Shown here in pieces: positions 30,124-36,834 of a stretch of DNA of 36,834 bases. The DNA is from Oscillospiraceae bacterium. GTDB lineage: Bacteria > Bacillota > Clostridia > Oscillospirales > Oscillospiraceae. The stretch is taken from positions 1 through 36,834 of the forward strand of contig JAETOQ010000017.1 in the NCBI GenBank assembly GCA_021771635.1, read 5' to 3'. The notes beneath the pieces are model-generated. The model was not told where the DNA came from. It did not search any database and saw nothing but the letters and a program-made list of their open reading frames with translations. The stretch's first letter is position 1. Every line of letters begins with the position of its first letter. A program made the position numbers and the translations under genes.

Positions 30124-30484
30124 CTTCATCTTCTCCTTCCAGCCTGTCGGCCACTTCAATGTACTTCCGGGAGCCGCTGCGGAGCTCCCTTGCCAGCTTG
30201 GCGCTGGCGATGTCCCTACGGGCGTTAGCCTCGACGCCATCCTGGGTGAGCCACAACACCTCATAGAGCTGGTGCTCAGAGCCGGTCTGCTCATTGATTT
30301 TGTCCAGGGCCTTCCCTGCAATGCGGACAGCCTCATATAGCGTGTAGGGCGACTCGTCAAGGACACTCCTAACCACATTCTTACCACTTCCGGTATCTTT
30401 TTGGTCACTACCTACTTCTTTCTTATCAACCCTGATCTGATAGCCAGCTCCGTACCGTTTGTTCGCTTCAAGGTAAATCTCCAA
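30107..30484 (-). CDS. Unknown early protein
   Basis: 125 residues from TTG 30484, ten bases after GGAGG. The sequence starts LEIYLEANKRYGAGYQIRVD, continues with SPYTLYEAVRIAGKALDKIN and LYEVLWLTQDGVEANARRDI, and ends in an acidic tail. It is probably a small alpha/beta protein; no known domain is seen. No ATG start with a ribosome site is available, so the TTG call carries some doubt. It follows the DnaC-like gene after a strong hairpin. Confidence 0.6.
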   Translation of the reverse strand: MEIYLEANKRYGAGYQIRVDKKEVGSDQKDTGSGKNVVRSVLDESPYTLYEAVRIAGKALDKINEQTGSEHQLYEVLWLTQDGVEANARRDIASAKLARELRSGSRKYIEVADRLEGEDEDGKER

Positions 30485-30506
30485 ACAACAAACGCCTCCT
30501 CTCTCT

Positions 30507-30541
30507 GCCGCCCATGCCGGATACGCTCCAGCATGGGCGGC
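30507..30541 (-). other. Strong hairpin after helicase loader gene
   Basis: GCCGCCCATGC and GCATGGGCGGC pair perfectly over 11 bases, with an inner GGA/TCC pairing. There is no T-run behind it, and the next ribosome site (GAGGAGG) follows within eight bases. It may tune expression or protect the 3' end of the upstream message rather than end transcription. Confidence 0.6.
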
Positions 30542-30549
30542 TATACTTT

Positions 30550-31374
30550 TCAACCGAAAATCTCCCGCACAACGTCCTTTTTGCCCTCTGCAATCTTCAC
30601 CCGCCGAGACCCACCCTTGAAGTAGACGGGAACGCACATCTCCTGGATGCGAGAGTATATACGCTTATAGTCCATGCTCTTCGGGTCATTCATCTCGTCC
30701 AGCGTGAGGTTCGTGGTCACTATCAAGGGCTTCCTGGTCTTGTACCGCTCGTCCACGACGGCGTATACAATCTCCTGAGCGTACTCGCTCTGCCTCTCTG
30801 CTCCAAGGTCATCAATCACCATGAGCGGGAACCGCTTCATCTGGCTGATAATCTCAGACTTGTCCCACCCACCGTTGAGGATGCGTGGGAACGACGTGAC
30901 CAGGGCGGGGACACCACGGTCAATGAGGGCATTGGCGATGCAGGCGGCGGCGAAGGTCTTTCCATTTCCGACACCGCCCCAAAACAGGAGGCCGCTGTTG
31001 TTCTCAAGCACCTCGGGCCAGTGTTCGACGTACTTCTGACACCTGACGATTTCGGTGGTCTGCTCAGCTTTTGCGAAGGTGTACTCCCGGACGGCCTTGT
31101 CCTGGATGCCCTGCACCCGGAGGGTGCTGATGCGGCCAATCTCCTCCTGCTTCTTCAGGCGCCGCTGTTCAGCCTCGTACTTCTCGACAGCGCATTTACA
31201 CTGGCAGCTCACGATGTCCTCCTGGCCCATGAGGGTGACACGACACTGTTTCGGCGTGTGACACTCCCCGCAGTACAGCAATCCATCCTCTCCCCGGTAG
31301 TCTCCGGGCAGCTCGGGTGAGGCAATGGCGGCCGCCCGAGCGATAGCGTTGAACGCTTCCATTCCAAAGTTCAT
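30550..31374 (-). CDS. DnaC-like helicase loader ATPase
   Basis: 274 residues from ATG 31374, with GGAGGA seven bases upstream and a four-base ATGA overlap with the UDP-galactopyranose mutase gene. Two cysteine pairs near the N-terminus (CGEC 35-38, CQCKC 57-61) form a zinc site as in Bacillus-type DnaI and phage loaders. Walker A is FWGGVGNGKT (131-140), Walker B is MVIDDLGAE, and IVTTNLTLDEM is sensor 1. It loads the host replicative helicase onto the phage origin marked by the replisome organiser encoded two genes upstream. Confidence 0.9.
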   Translation of the reverse strand: MNFGMEAFNAIARAAAIASPELPGDYRGEDGLLYCGECHTPKQCRVTLMGQEDIVSCQCKCAVEKYEAEQRRLKKQEEIGRISTLRVQGIQDKAVREYTFAKAEQTTEIVRCQKYVEHWPEVLENNSGLLFWGGVGNGKTFAAACIANALIDRGVPALVTSFPRILNGGWDKSEIISQMKRFPLMVIDDLGAERQSEYAQEIVYAVVDERYKTRKPLIVTTNLTLDEMNDPKSMDYKRIYSRIQEMCVPVYFKGGSRRVKIAEGKKDVVREIFG

Positions 31375-32495
31375 CGGTCTTCCTCCAATTCCTTTCCGGC
31401 GGTGTCCAATGCGGCCCGGATCACCTGATCCATGTCGTAGTATCGGTAGCTCCCGAGTCGGCCGCCGAATGCCACGTTCTTCTCCAATGCGGCCAGTTCC
31501 GCATACCTGCGGTACAGCTCCATGTTGGCGTCATCGCCAATGGGGTAGTACGGCTCCTCTCCGGGGCTCCACTCATGGCTATACTCCCGGCTGATAACGG
31601 TGTTTGGCAGCTCCCGGCCAAGCTCGTCCATGCCGAACATGAACCACTTGTGCTCAATGATGCGAGTCCACGGGATGTCTCTCCCGGTGTAGTTGACGAC
31701 GGCGTTCCCCTGGTAGTTCGGGGTATCCAGAGTCTCCGTCTCAAACCGAACAGAGCGATACTGGAGCGGCCCAAGCGCATAACCGAAGTAGGCGTCGATG
31801 GGGCCGGTGTAGACAATCCTATCGGCCATAGCGTCGAGCTCCGCCTTCTGCTCCAGATAGTCAACACCCAAACGGACATCGACGCCCATGAGCATATTCT
31901 CCACCAGCTTCGTGTATCCACCGAACGGGATTCCCTGGTACAGAGCATCGAAGTAGTTGCTGTCATAGGTCAGCCGGACGGGCAACCGTTTGATGATGGA
32001 GCATGGGAGCTCCCGGCAGGGACGCCCCCATTGCTTCTCTGTGTACCCCTTGACCAGCTTTTCGTAGATGTCCCGGCCTACCAGCGAGATTGCCTGCTCC
32101 TCCAGGTTCCTCGGCTCCCAGCCAACCTCCCGCCGTTGCTTCAGGAGGATCGCCGCGGCCTCCTCCGGGGTCACAACTCCCCACATCTGGCTGAACGTCA
32201 GCATATTGAACGGCAGCGAGTACATCCGCCCCTGGTAGTACGCCATCGGCGAGTTCGTGAAGCGGTTGAACTCAACGAACCGCCTAACGTAGCTCCATAT
32301 CTGCCTATCGTTCGTGTGGAAGATGTGCGGGCCGTACCTGTGTACCGTGACGCCGTTCACTTGCTCGGTGTAGGCGTTGCCGCCGATGTGCCCCCGGCGG
32401 TCTATCACCAGACATCTCCGCCCAGCCTCGGTCATCTGCTGGGCGAACGTGGCCCCATAGAGGCCAGCACCAACAATCAAATAATCGTATCTCAT
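31371..32495 (-). CDS. glf: UDP-galactopyranose mutase
   Basis: 374 residues, full length for Glf, a flavoenzyme that converts UDP-galactopyranose to UDP-galactofuranose. DYLIVGAGLYGATFAQQM is the FAD-binding GxGxxG. RGHIGGNAY and YGPHIFHTND follow, and PIDAYFGYALGPLQYRSVRF and FGGRLGSYRYYDMDQVI carry the conserved tyrosines and arginines that hold the substrate phosphates. All core motifs are present. It overlaps the replisome organiser upstream and the helicase loader downstream by four bases each, so it is fully built into the replication operon. Galactofuranose could serve the phage's glycosyltransferase (DNA modification) or alter the host surface; the first is favoured by the accessory cassette but is not proven. 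Confidence 0.9.
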   Translation of the reverse strand: MRYDYLIVGAGLYGATFAQQMTEAGRRCLVIDRRGHIGGNAYTEQVNGVTVHRYGPHIFHTNDRQIWSYVRRFVEFNRFTNSPMAYYQGRMYSLPFNMLTFSQMWGVVTPEEAAAILLKQRREVGWEPRNLEEQAISLVGRDIYEKLVKGYTEKQWGRPCRELPCSIIKRLPVRLTYDSNYFDALYQGIPFGGYTKLVENMLMGVDVRLGVDYLEQKAELDAMADRIVYTGPIDAYFGYALGPLQYRSVRFETETLDTPNYQGNAVVNYTGRDIPWTRIIEHKWFMFGMDELGRELPNTVISREYSHEWSPGEEPYYPIGDDANMELYRRYAELAALEKNVAFGGRLGSYRYYDMDQVIRAALDTAGKELEEDR

Positions 32496-33337
32496 AGGCT
32501 GCCACTCGTGTCCCCAGGGTCGTAGTGATACTCTCCAGCGGGGCCTCCGGCGGGCCGGTAGCCTGGAGCGTCTCCTTCCCGGAGAAAGTCAACAAACGGG
32601 GTATTTTCACTAAGGAACGTCTTGCCGAGCTTGATGTAATGCTTCTCGGTCTGGAGCTTCTTACACTGTGCCGCATAGGCAACGGCGGCTCTGAATAGCT
32701 CGTCCTCGGAGAACCCGTCGTTCAGGCGGGCCTTATACTTCTTGTAGGCGTTGGCCTTTTCATCTTTCCTAGGATATGCTGCCCAAAACTGTTCAAATGC
32801 AGGTGTGTACTGGGAGCCATTCGGTTTCTCGGGCTTCTTCGTTTCGCCCGGCGGATCGTCCCTGGGCGGCTCAACGGGCGGGTCTCCAGGCGGCGCCGGA
32901 GGGAGCTTATTGGGGGTGTCATCCTGCGTTCCGACCTGAACCGCCTTTGCGGCGGCTTTCCTGGCGCGTTCCCGTCTCTTCCTCTCGTTTGCCGCTTCCT
33001 TTGCCGATACATAACGCACCCACGGCTCCTGGTGCTCGGGCCAATCGTGAATGTAGTACCGTCCATCCATCTCATCAATCCACCCGGCATCGACAAGAGC
33101 TTGTGCTACCTTCATCGGGTCACGGCTCTTATCAATTTTCAAGGCAAAGACATCTGCGATGTCATTCAGGTCAGCTTTCTTCAGGAGGCCGCTGCTGTCT
33201 GCGTTGTCCTTCACGGCCCACAGCCATACATAGTCCAAAATGCCGAGTGCCTCGGCTTCGTTGCACCCGGCCAGCTTTGCGAAGTCTCGGAGTTTCGGGC
33301 CGACGACTCCTTCGTGTAAGGCAATCCATCTGTCCAT
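32492..33337 (-). CDS. Replisome organiser (Lin1244/DnaD-like)
   Basis: 281 residues from ATG 33337. The N-terminal ~105 residues form a winged-helix domain (MDRWIALHEGVVGPKLRDFA, AEALGILDYVWLWAVKDNA, DEMDGRYYIHDWPEH). A proline-rich linker (about 145-185) follows, then a helical domain with FEQFWAAYPRKDEKANAYKK typical of DnaD-like/phage replisome organisers. It should bind the phage origin and recruit the DnaC-like loader. The next gene upstream encodes a second copy of the N-terminal domain alone. Its C-terminal end overlaps the Glf gene by four bases. Confidence 0.85.
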   Translation of the reverse strand: MDRWIALHEGVVGPKLRDFAKLAGCNEAEALGILDYVWLWAVKDNADSSGLLKKADLNDIADVFALKIDKSRDPMKVAQALVDAGWIDEMDGRYYIHDWPEHQEPWVRYVSAKEAANERKRRERARKAAAKAVQVGTQDDTPNKLPPAPPGDPPVEPPRDDPPGETKKPEKPNGSQYTPAFEQFWAAYPRKDEKANAYKKYKARLNDGFSEDELFRAAVAYAAQCKKLQTEKHYIKLGKTFLSENTPFVDFLREGDAPGYRPAGGPAGEYHYDPGDTSGSL

Positions 33338-33623
33338 ACATCTCGCCCTACCTTTCCTCGCAAAACGCTTGGAACTCGGCCCAATCGCTGAGGTAGTACC
33401 CGTCACTCCGCTCCTCGATCCAGCCGGATTCTACAAGTGCCTCGGCCACTCTCTGAGGGTCAAGGCACTTTGATATGGTACTCTTGAACGTACACTTGAT
33501 GTCCTCCAGGTCGGCCTCCAAGAGAAGACCGTCCTGATCGGCGTTCCCGCCAATACCCCACAGCCAGAGGTAAGACAGGATTCCGAGTGCCTCGGCTTCG
33601 TTGCACCCGGCCAGCTTTGCGAA
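33243..33623. repeat. 41-base direct repeat marking gene duplication
   Basis: Positions 33243-33283 and 33583-33623 are identical over 41 bases, 340 bases apart, and similarity continues on both sides. They encode the same GCNEAEALGIL region of two neighbouring winged-helix proteins, so the copies come from a tandem duplication, or have been kept alike by conversion. Confidence 0.9.
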
Positions 33624-33695
33624 TTTTCGGAGCTTCGGGCCTATGACCCACTCATGCACCGCAATCCACTTATCGACTTCCATTCCAGGTGACAT
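33348..33695 (-). CDS. Stand-alone winged-helix paralogue of replisome organiser
   Basis: 115 residues from ATG 33695, with AAGGGA upstream. From residue 5 it matches the first ~100 residues of the next gene almost throughout: VDKWIAVHEWVIGPKLRKFA, KLAGCNEAEALGILSYLWLW, DGYYLSDWAEFQ. It ends where the paralogue's linker would begin, so it has a DNA-binding domain but no helicase-loading part. It may compete for the same origin sites or regulate the operon. The spacer to the next gene is ten bases. Confidence 0.85.
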   Translation of the reverse strand: MSPGMEVDKWIAVHEWVIGPKLRKFAKLAGCNEAEALGILSYLWLWGIGGNADQDGLLLEADLEDIKCTFKSTISKCLDPQRVAEALVESGWIEERSDGYYLSDWAEFQAFCEER

Positions 33696-33726
33696 CTGCT
33701 AATCCCTTCCTTTCTGACGCCATTGT

Positions 33727-33891
33727 TCACGAGGCTTTCGCTTGCCCCTTGGCGGTAGAGCCATCCCTGCTGCCAGCCATAGCAAATATGTCAATCTTGG
33801 GGGCCTTCTTCAGAGCTGCTTCCAACTCGGCATCGGAGTGGATTCCGTACTCCTCGGCCAACATCTTTCTGAGTTCTTCTACACGGCTCAT
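33727..33891 (-). CDS. Small early protein, 54 residues
   Basis: ATG 33891 follows AAGGAGGGGGCGC and opens a 54-codon frame: MSRVEELRKMLAEEYGIHSD, then ELEAALKKAPKIDIFAM, ending at TGA 33727-33729. The sequence is helical with an acidic first part. Short proteins of the same type (EELR..LA.EYGI) are common in Clostridia prophages before the replication genes. Function unknown. It is the first gene after the early leader. Confidence 0.75.
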   Translation of the reverse strand: MSRVEELRKMLAEEYGIHSDAELEAALKKAPKIDIFAMAGSRDGSTAKGQAKAS

Positions 33892-34147
33892 GCGCCCCCT
33901 CCTTTCTCATTTACCGGCCATCTGACAGGGACATTGCCCTAAAGCCACTTTTACCCCCGTTTTCGTGTACTCAGACGCACGTTTACGGGGCCAAACGTAC
34001 ATCGACAATCTCTTTTCTTGCTACGGCCGGCGTCGTATAATTACCACAGTGGAAAACGAAGCCAGCCTTGGAGCGGTTCAGATCCATTTGGTTCGGCGAC
34101 GTTCCAGTATCCGCAAAGTTTCCATAATGGAATGTTGCTCCGAATGA
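33892..34147. promoter_or_regulatory. Early leader with operator-like palindromes
   Basis: No gene is seen in these 256 bases. TTACCACAGTGGAAA (34041-34055) and TTTCCATAATGGAAT (34119-34133) match the operator family seen at the Cro/repressor promoters. Another inverted repeat, CCCCGTTTTCGTG against CACGTTTACGGGG (33955-33990), and several ACGT-centred motifs near 33960-34005 could mark an origin or a further control site. I do not see a convincing -35/-10 pair for the leftward genes here. Confidence 0.55.
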
Positions 34148-34366
34148 TTACCGCTTTGGTAATTTGTCGTCAAAAAAAATGATGCTGAACTGCTCCATCG
34201 TCAAATCCAGCTCCGCCGCCAGTGCCAGCTTCTCCTCGTCGGTGAACGGGGTCTTGCCGGTCTCTTTCTTGGCATAGGCGTTAAGGCATTTGCCGATTGC
34301 GCTTGCCATGTCCCGTCTGGTCTTTCCTTTGCGCCTACGAGCGATTTCGAGTTCCAGAGTATTCAT
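34148..34366 (-). CDS. Cro-like helix-turn-helix regulator
   Basis: 72 residues from ATG 34366, with AAAGGAGG seven bases upstream. It contains LELEIARRRKGKTRRDMASA, IGKCLNAYAKKETGKTPFTD and EKLALAAELDLTMEQFSIIF, the usual five-helix XRE/Cro plan. It is the first leftward gene after the promoter at 34396-34424 and should repress the repressor gene when the phage enters lytic growth. Oddly, an operator-like palindrome (34147-34163) overlaps its last codons and stop. Confidence 0.8.
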   Translation of the reverse strand: MNTLELEIARRRKGKTRRDMASAIGKCLNAYAKKETGKTPFTDEEKLALAAELDLTMEQFSIIFFDDKLPKR

Positions 34367-34395
34367 GTGGCCGCCTCCTTTCCTGTTATATCTCT

Positions 34396-34424
34396 ATCCT
34401 ACCACTTTGGTATTCCATTGTCAA
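34396..34424 (-). promoter_or_regulatory. Leftward early promoter with internal operator
   Basis: TTGACA (34424-34419), 17 bases, TAGGAT (34401-34396) on the minus strand. The palindrome TACCACTTTGGTA (34400-34412) fills the space between the two boxes, so a bound repressor would block polymerase. This is the expected lytic promoter of the switch. Confidence 0.85.
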
Positions 34425-34430
34425 TCTGAT

Positions 34431-34483
34431 TTTACCATTGTGGAAAAATTACTGTTGCAAACTCTCACTTTTCGTAGTAAAAT
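34431..34483 (+). promoter_or_regulatory. Repressor promoter and operator
   Basis: TTGCAA (34455-34460), 17 bases, TAAAAT (34478-34483) on the plus strand, 30 bases before the repressor start. TTACCATTGTGGAAA (34432-34446) lies directly upstream of the -35 and matches the operators at 34041 and 34400. It could be an autoregulatory site. Confidence 0.8.
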
Positions 34484-34513
34484 ACTATCTATCTGTACTT
34501 GGAGGTTATCATT

Positions 34514-34903
34514 ATGTACGACAACAAAGCGTTTTCTTACCAGCTTACCCGAATTATGGATATGCGTGGCATCACGCAGAAGGAGCTGGCCTCAACTATC
34601 GGAATTGCGGGTGCATCTATATCCAGATATGTAACAGGAAACAGGGAGCCGGACATCAGAACACTCGTCAAACTTGCCGAGGCGCTCCATGTATCCATCG
34701 ACGAGCTGGTTGGCTTTGACGTGCCGGAGCCCGTGGCGCCTCCTGCCCCTCCAGTGGACGTTGCAACGCTGGTATCCTGCTATGCCAGGGCATCAGAGCA
34801 GGACAGGGACGTTCTGTGGTCGCTCCTCTCCAGATACATGAAACCGGCAGAGAAAGCGGCAATCACGGCCCTACGGGAGAAGAAAGGCGAGCAGGTCGGC
34901 TAA
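34514..34903 (+). CDS. XRE-family lysogeny repressor
   Basis: 129 residues from ATG 34514, with GGAGG nine bases upstream. Residues ~10-66 are a clear XRE helix-turn-helix (LTRIMDMRGITQKELASTIG, ASISRYVTGNREPDIRTLVK, LAEALHVSIDELVGF). A proline-rich linker (PEPVAPPAPPVD) and a short helical C-terminus follow. There is no LexA-like self-cleavage domain, so induction must not depend on RecA-driven cleavage of this protein. It is next to the integrase and divergent from the Cro-like gene, the usual immunity layout. Confidence 0.85.
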   Translation: MYDNKAFSYQLTRIMDMRGITQKELASTIGIAGASISRYVTGNREPDIRTLVKLAEALHVSIDELVGFDVPEPVAPPAPPVDVATLVSCYARASEQDRDVLWSLLSRYMKPAEKAAITALREKKGEQVG

Positions 34904-34983
34904 GTCCGGCCTGCAAGGTAATTGAGCTCCCAATCGGTAGCGGGCCGAGGGGCACGGTCTGATCGAGATATGGAGGTGGCACC

Positions 34984-36750
34984 ATGCCAAAACGAAAGGC
35001 CCAGAAGAAGCGGGTATCCAAAGCAACGGCAGAGCCAAGGGCGGCAATCTACATCCGGGTGTCAACTCAATACCAAACGGACAGGGCCAGCCTCCCGGTA
35101 CAGCGCGAGGAGCTCATCAACTACGCCAAGTATGCCCTGAACATCAGCTCCTACGAGGTGTTCGAGGACGCCGGCTTCTCGGCGAAGAACACCGACAGAC
35201 CGGCCTACCAGCAAATGATAGCCCGTGTCCGCAACGGTGAGTTCACACACGTTCTGGTCTGGAAAATCGACCGGATCAGCCGGAACCTGCTGGACTTCAC
35301 GGCCATGTACCAGGAGCTCAAGAACCTGGGTGTCACCTTCATCTCCAAGAACGAACAGTTCGATACCTCCACGGCAATCGGTGAGGCGATGCTGCGGATC
35401 ATCCTTGTCTTCGCCGAGCTGGAGCGGAAAATGACCAGTGAGCGTGTCAGCGCCGTAATGGTGTCCAGGGCCAATGGCGGCAACTGGAACGGCGGCAAAA
35501 TCCCATACGGCTATGACTACGACAAGGACACTGGCGAGTTCACCATCAACGAGGACGAGGCCAAGGTCATCAACATGATCTACGACCTATACGAGAGTGA
35601 GAAGTCCCTGACCACCGTGGCGAAGTACCTGAACGAGCACGGCTACCGAGCGAGGTCTGGCAAGCCCTGGAATCCGACAACCACCAGGAAGATGCTGGTC
35701 AGCCCGTTCTATGCCGGTGTCTACCGCTACAACTACCGATGTGAGGCAGACGGTGGCAGCCACTCCCCATCCTATGTCCGGGACGAGGACGAGTGGGTCG
35801 TCATCGAAGACCACCACCCGGCCATCGTGGACAAAGCAAGGCAGAAGCGGGTGGAGGTCATCCTCCAGGCGAACCAACGTTCTCAGTCAAACGGAACCAC
35901 CACATACAACAGGAAGGACGTTCACATCTTCGCTGGCCTTCTCCGCTGCGGGGTGTGCGGGAGCGGCATGACGGCCTCCACGGATCGGGAACGAGACGGG
36001 GGCTGGGCTCCATCCAAGTACGGCTGCACCCGCCGCCGGCGCTTCAATGACTGCAACAACAAATTCGTTTCAGACATCACCATAGGCCCGTTCGCAATGA
36101 ACTACATAGCCAACATCATCCGGGCCAGCAACAGCTTCGGCAGGAGCACCAGCATAGAGACACTCCAGAAGAAGCTGCTTCGGGGCGACACGTTCAAGGA
36201 CGTGGTGGGCATCGAACGCCCCGGCCTGGAGGAACTCTACAATCATCTCCAGAGCGGGGCCGGTGGGCTGGAGTACAAGTCTGCCGCCCTGACCGCTGCG
36301 GAGGCGTCCAGCATCACAGACGAACGGGATGTCCTGCTGGCTGAGAAGCGGCGCCTTGAGAGGGCCTTGGCCCGCCTGAAAAGCCTGTACCTGTATTCTG
36401 ATGAGGGGATGTCAGAGACCGACTATGTAATCTCACGGAATGACCTAATGACATCGCTGGACAGCGTGACAGAGAGGTTGGATGTTGTCGAGAACTCCAT
36501 CACGGAACACCTGACTCTCTCCGACGAGGAGTTCATGGCGAAGGCGTCCTACTTCCTCGTGGCACAGAAGCTCAACGAGAAACGGTACATCGACTACGAG
36601 AAATTCATCAAGAAAATCGACTCCCGAATCCTCAAGGATTTCATCAACTCAGTCGTACAAAACTTTTGTATAAAAAACGGTCGAGTCGTCTCCATCCTCT
36701 TCAAAAACGGCATTGAGCACCGATTTTTATACTCTGATGCCGAACAGTGA
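34984..36750 (+). CDS. Large serine recombinase (integrase)
   Basis: 588 residues from ATG 34984, with GGAGG seven bases upstream. The N-terminal resolvase domain has AAIYIRVSTQYQTD with catalytic Ser27, VLVWKIDRISRN (the R-x-x-R), and FAELERKMTSERV. GGKIPYGYDYD then starts the recombinase domain. A zinc ribbon with CGVCGSGM and YGCTRRRRFNDC follows, and a coiled coil (ERDVLLAEKRRLERALARLK) that joins attachment-site complexes. It integrates the phage between attP and attB. Its place at the edge, followed by a terminator, suggests that an att site lies just to its left or right. Confidence 0.95.
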   Translation: MPKRKAQKKRVSKATAEPRAAIYIRVSTQYQTDRASLPVQREELINYAKYALNISSYEVFEDAGFSAKNTDRPAYQQMIARVRNGEFTHVLVWKIDRISRNLLDFTAMYQELKNLGVTFISKNEQFDTSTAIGEAMLRIILVFAELERKMTSERVSAVMVSRANGGNWNGGKIPYGYDYDKDTGEFTINEDEAKVINMIYDLYESEKSLTTVAKYLNEHGYRARSGKPWNPTTTRKMLVSPFYAGVYRYNYRCEADGGSHSPSYVRDEDEWVVIEDHHPAIVDKARQKRVEVILQANQRSQSNGTTTYNRKDVHIFAGLLRCGVCGSGMTASTDRERDGGWAPSKYGCTRRRRFNDCNNKFVSDITIGPFAMNYIANIIRASNSFGRSTSIETLQKKLLRGDTFKDVVGIERPGLEELYNHLQSGAGGLEYKSAALTAAEASSITDERDVLLAEKRRLERALARLKSLYLYSDEGMSETDYVISRNDLMTSLDSVTERLDVVENSITEHLTLSDEEFMAKASYFLVAQKLNEKRYIDYEKFIKKIDSRILKDFINSVVQNFCIKNGRVVSILFKNGIEHRFLYSDAEQ

Positions 36751-36794
36751 AAAACCCCGGAAACCCATGATACCAAGGGCTTCCGGGGCTTTTT
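36751..36794. terminator. Terminator after integrase
   Basis: CCCCGGAA (36755-36762) and TTCCGGGG (36781-36788) pair, with an inner CCC/GGG pairing, AAAA before and CTTTTT after. It directly follows the integrase stop and can also serve the leftward gene ending at 36793. Confidence 0.9.
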
Positions 36795-36834
36795 ACTTCG
36801 CCGGGTCAATCGTATCTGTTATGAACATGGCATC
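36793..36834 (-). CDS. 3' end of a leftward gene entering from the right
   Basis: The last 42 bases read leftward as 13 codons (DAMFITDTIDPAK) and a TAA at 36793-36795, directly before the shared terminator. Nothing can be said about the product. It may be host DNA beyond the prophage end or another phage gene. Confidence 0.35.
   Translation of the reverse strand, partial: DAMFITDTIDPAK

Noticed and set aside
30130-30408. Upstream extension of the gene ending at 29467
   Set aside because: Serine/arginine/proline-rich shadow of the 125-residue gene; the ribosome site fits ATG 30123.
1-36834. CRISPR array or diversity-generating retroelement
   Set aside because: No regularly spaced repeats with unique spacers and no reverse transcriptase or template/variable repeat pair are visible; the only dense repeats are at 5265-5565 and are irregularly spaced.

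Overview
The window is most of a temperate, contractile-tailed bacteriophage genome, almost certainly a prophage. GC-rich coding with strong AGGAGG ribosome sites, frequent GTG/TTG starts, a large serine recombinase, an ArpU-like late regulator and a Lin1244-type replisome organiser all point to a Firmicutes host, probably a gut Clostridia of the Oscillospiraceae kind; the species cannot be told from the sequence. No rRNA, host housekeeping gene or CRISPR array is present.

Layout. The serine integrase (34984-36750) and an XRE repressor (34514-34903) are transcribed rightward, followed by a strong terminator. Nearly everything else is transcribed leftward. The early region (28811-34366) has a Cro-like regulator, a small protein, two tandem replisome-organiser proteins, a UDP-galactopyranose mutase, a DnaC-like helicase loader, two unknown proteins and an ArpU/sigma-like late regulator. 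Next comes an accessory region (22597-27424): ParB-like, ATP-grasp ligase, TAGT-like GT-A glycosyltransferase, fold-III PLP decarboxylase, a stand-alone MgsA/RarA C-terminal-like protein and a GNAT acetyltransferase. A PD-(D/E)xK nuclease-like gene is divergent from it, has its own promoter and carries a tract of 14 C. The packaging and head genes (12588-22507) are a TerS-like protein, TerL, a portal fused to a Nudix hydrolase, an Mu-F-like protein, a DUF2213 protease with a nested scaffold start, a cement protein, the DUF2184 capsid protein and connector proteins. The tail genes (1-12607) are the terminator, sheath, tube, frameshifted assembly chaperone, tape measure, Dit-like protein, plug, hub, spike, PAAR tip, gp25-like, J-like and I-like proteins, then the start of a fibre gene cut by the left edge. 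Lysis genes are not seen and probably lie beyond the left edge.

How it works together. TACCA-type operators surround the divergent repressor/Cro promoters and set lysogeny against early transcription. The ArpU-like protein is the obvious candidate activator of two late-type promoters (near 22565 and 23880) that share an unusual extended sequence.

Most interesting parts. First, the ParB/ATP-grasp/TAGT/PLP-decarboxylase cassette, with a phage-borne UDP-galactofuranose-forming enzyme nearby, looks like an undescribed DNA hypermodification pathway; the divergent nuclease suggests it could be paired with restriction. Second, a Nudix hydrolase is fused to the portal, a possible nucleotide-signal-destroying counter-defence. 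Third, the nuclease may be switched by the poly-C tract. Fourth, an AT-richer 275-base element between tail genes has near-perfect 29-base inverted ends and 17 copies of GTGAC/GTCAC.
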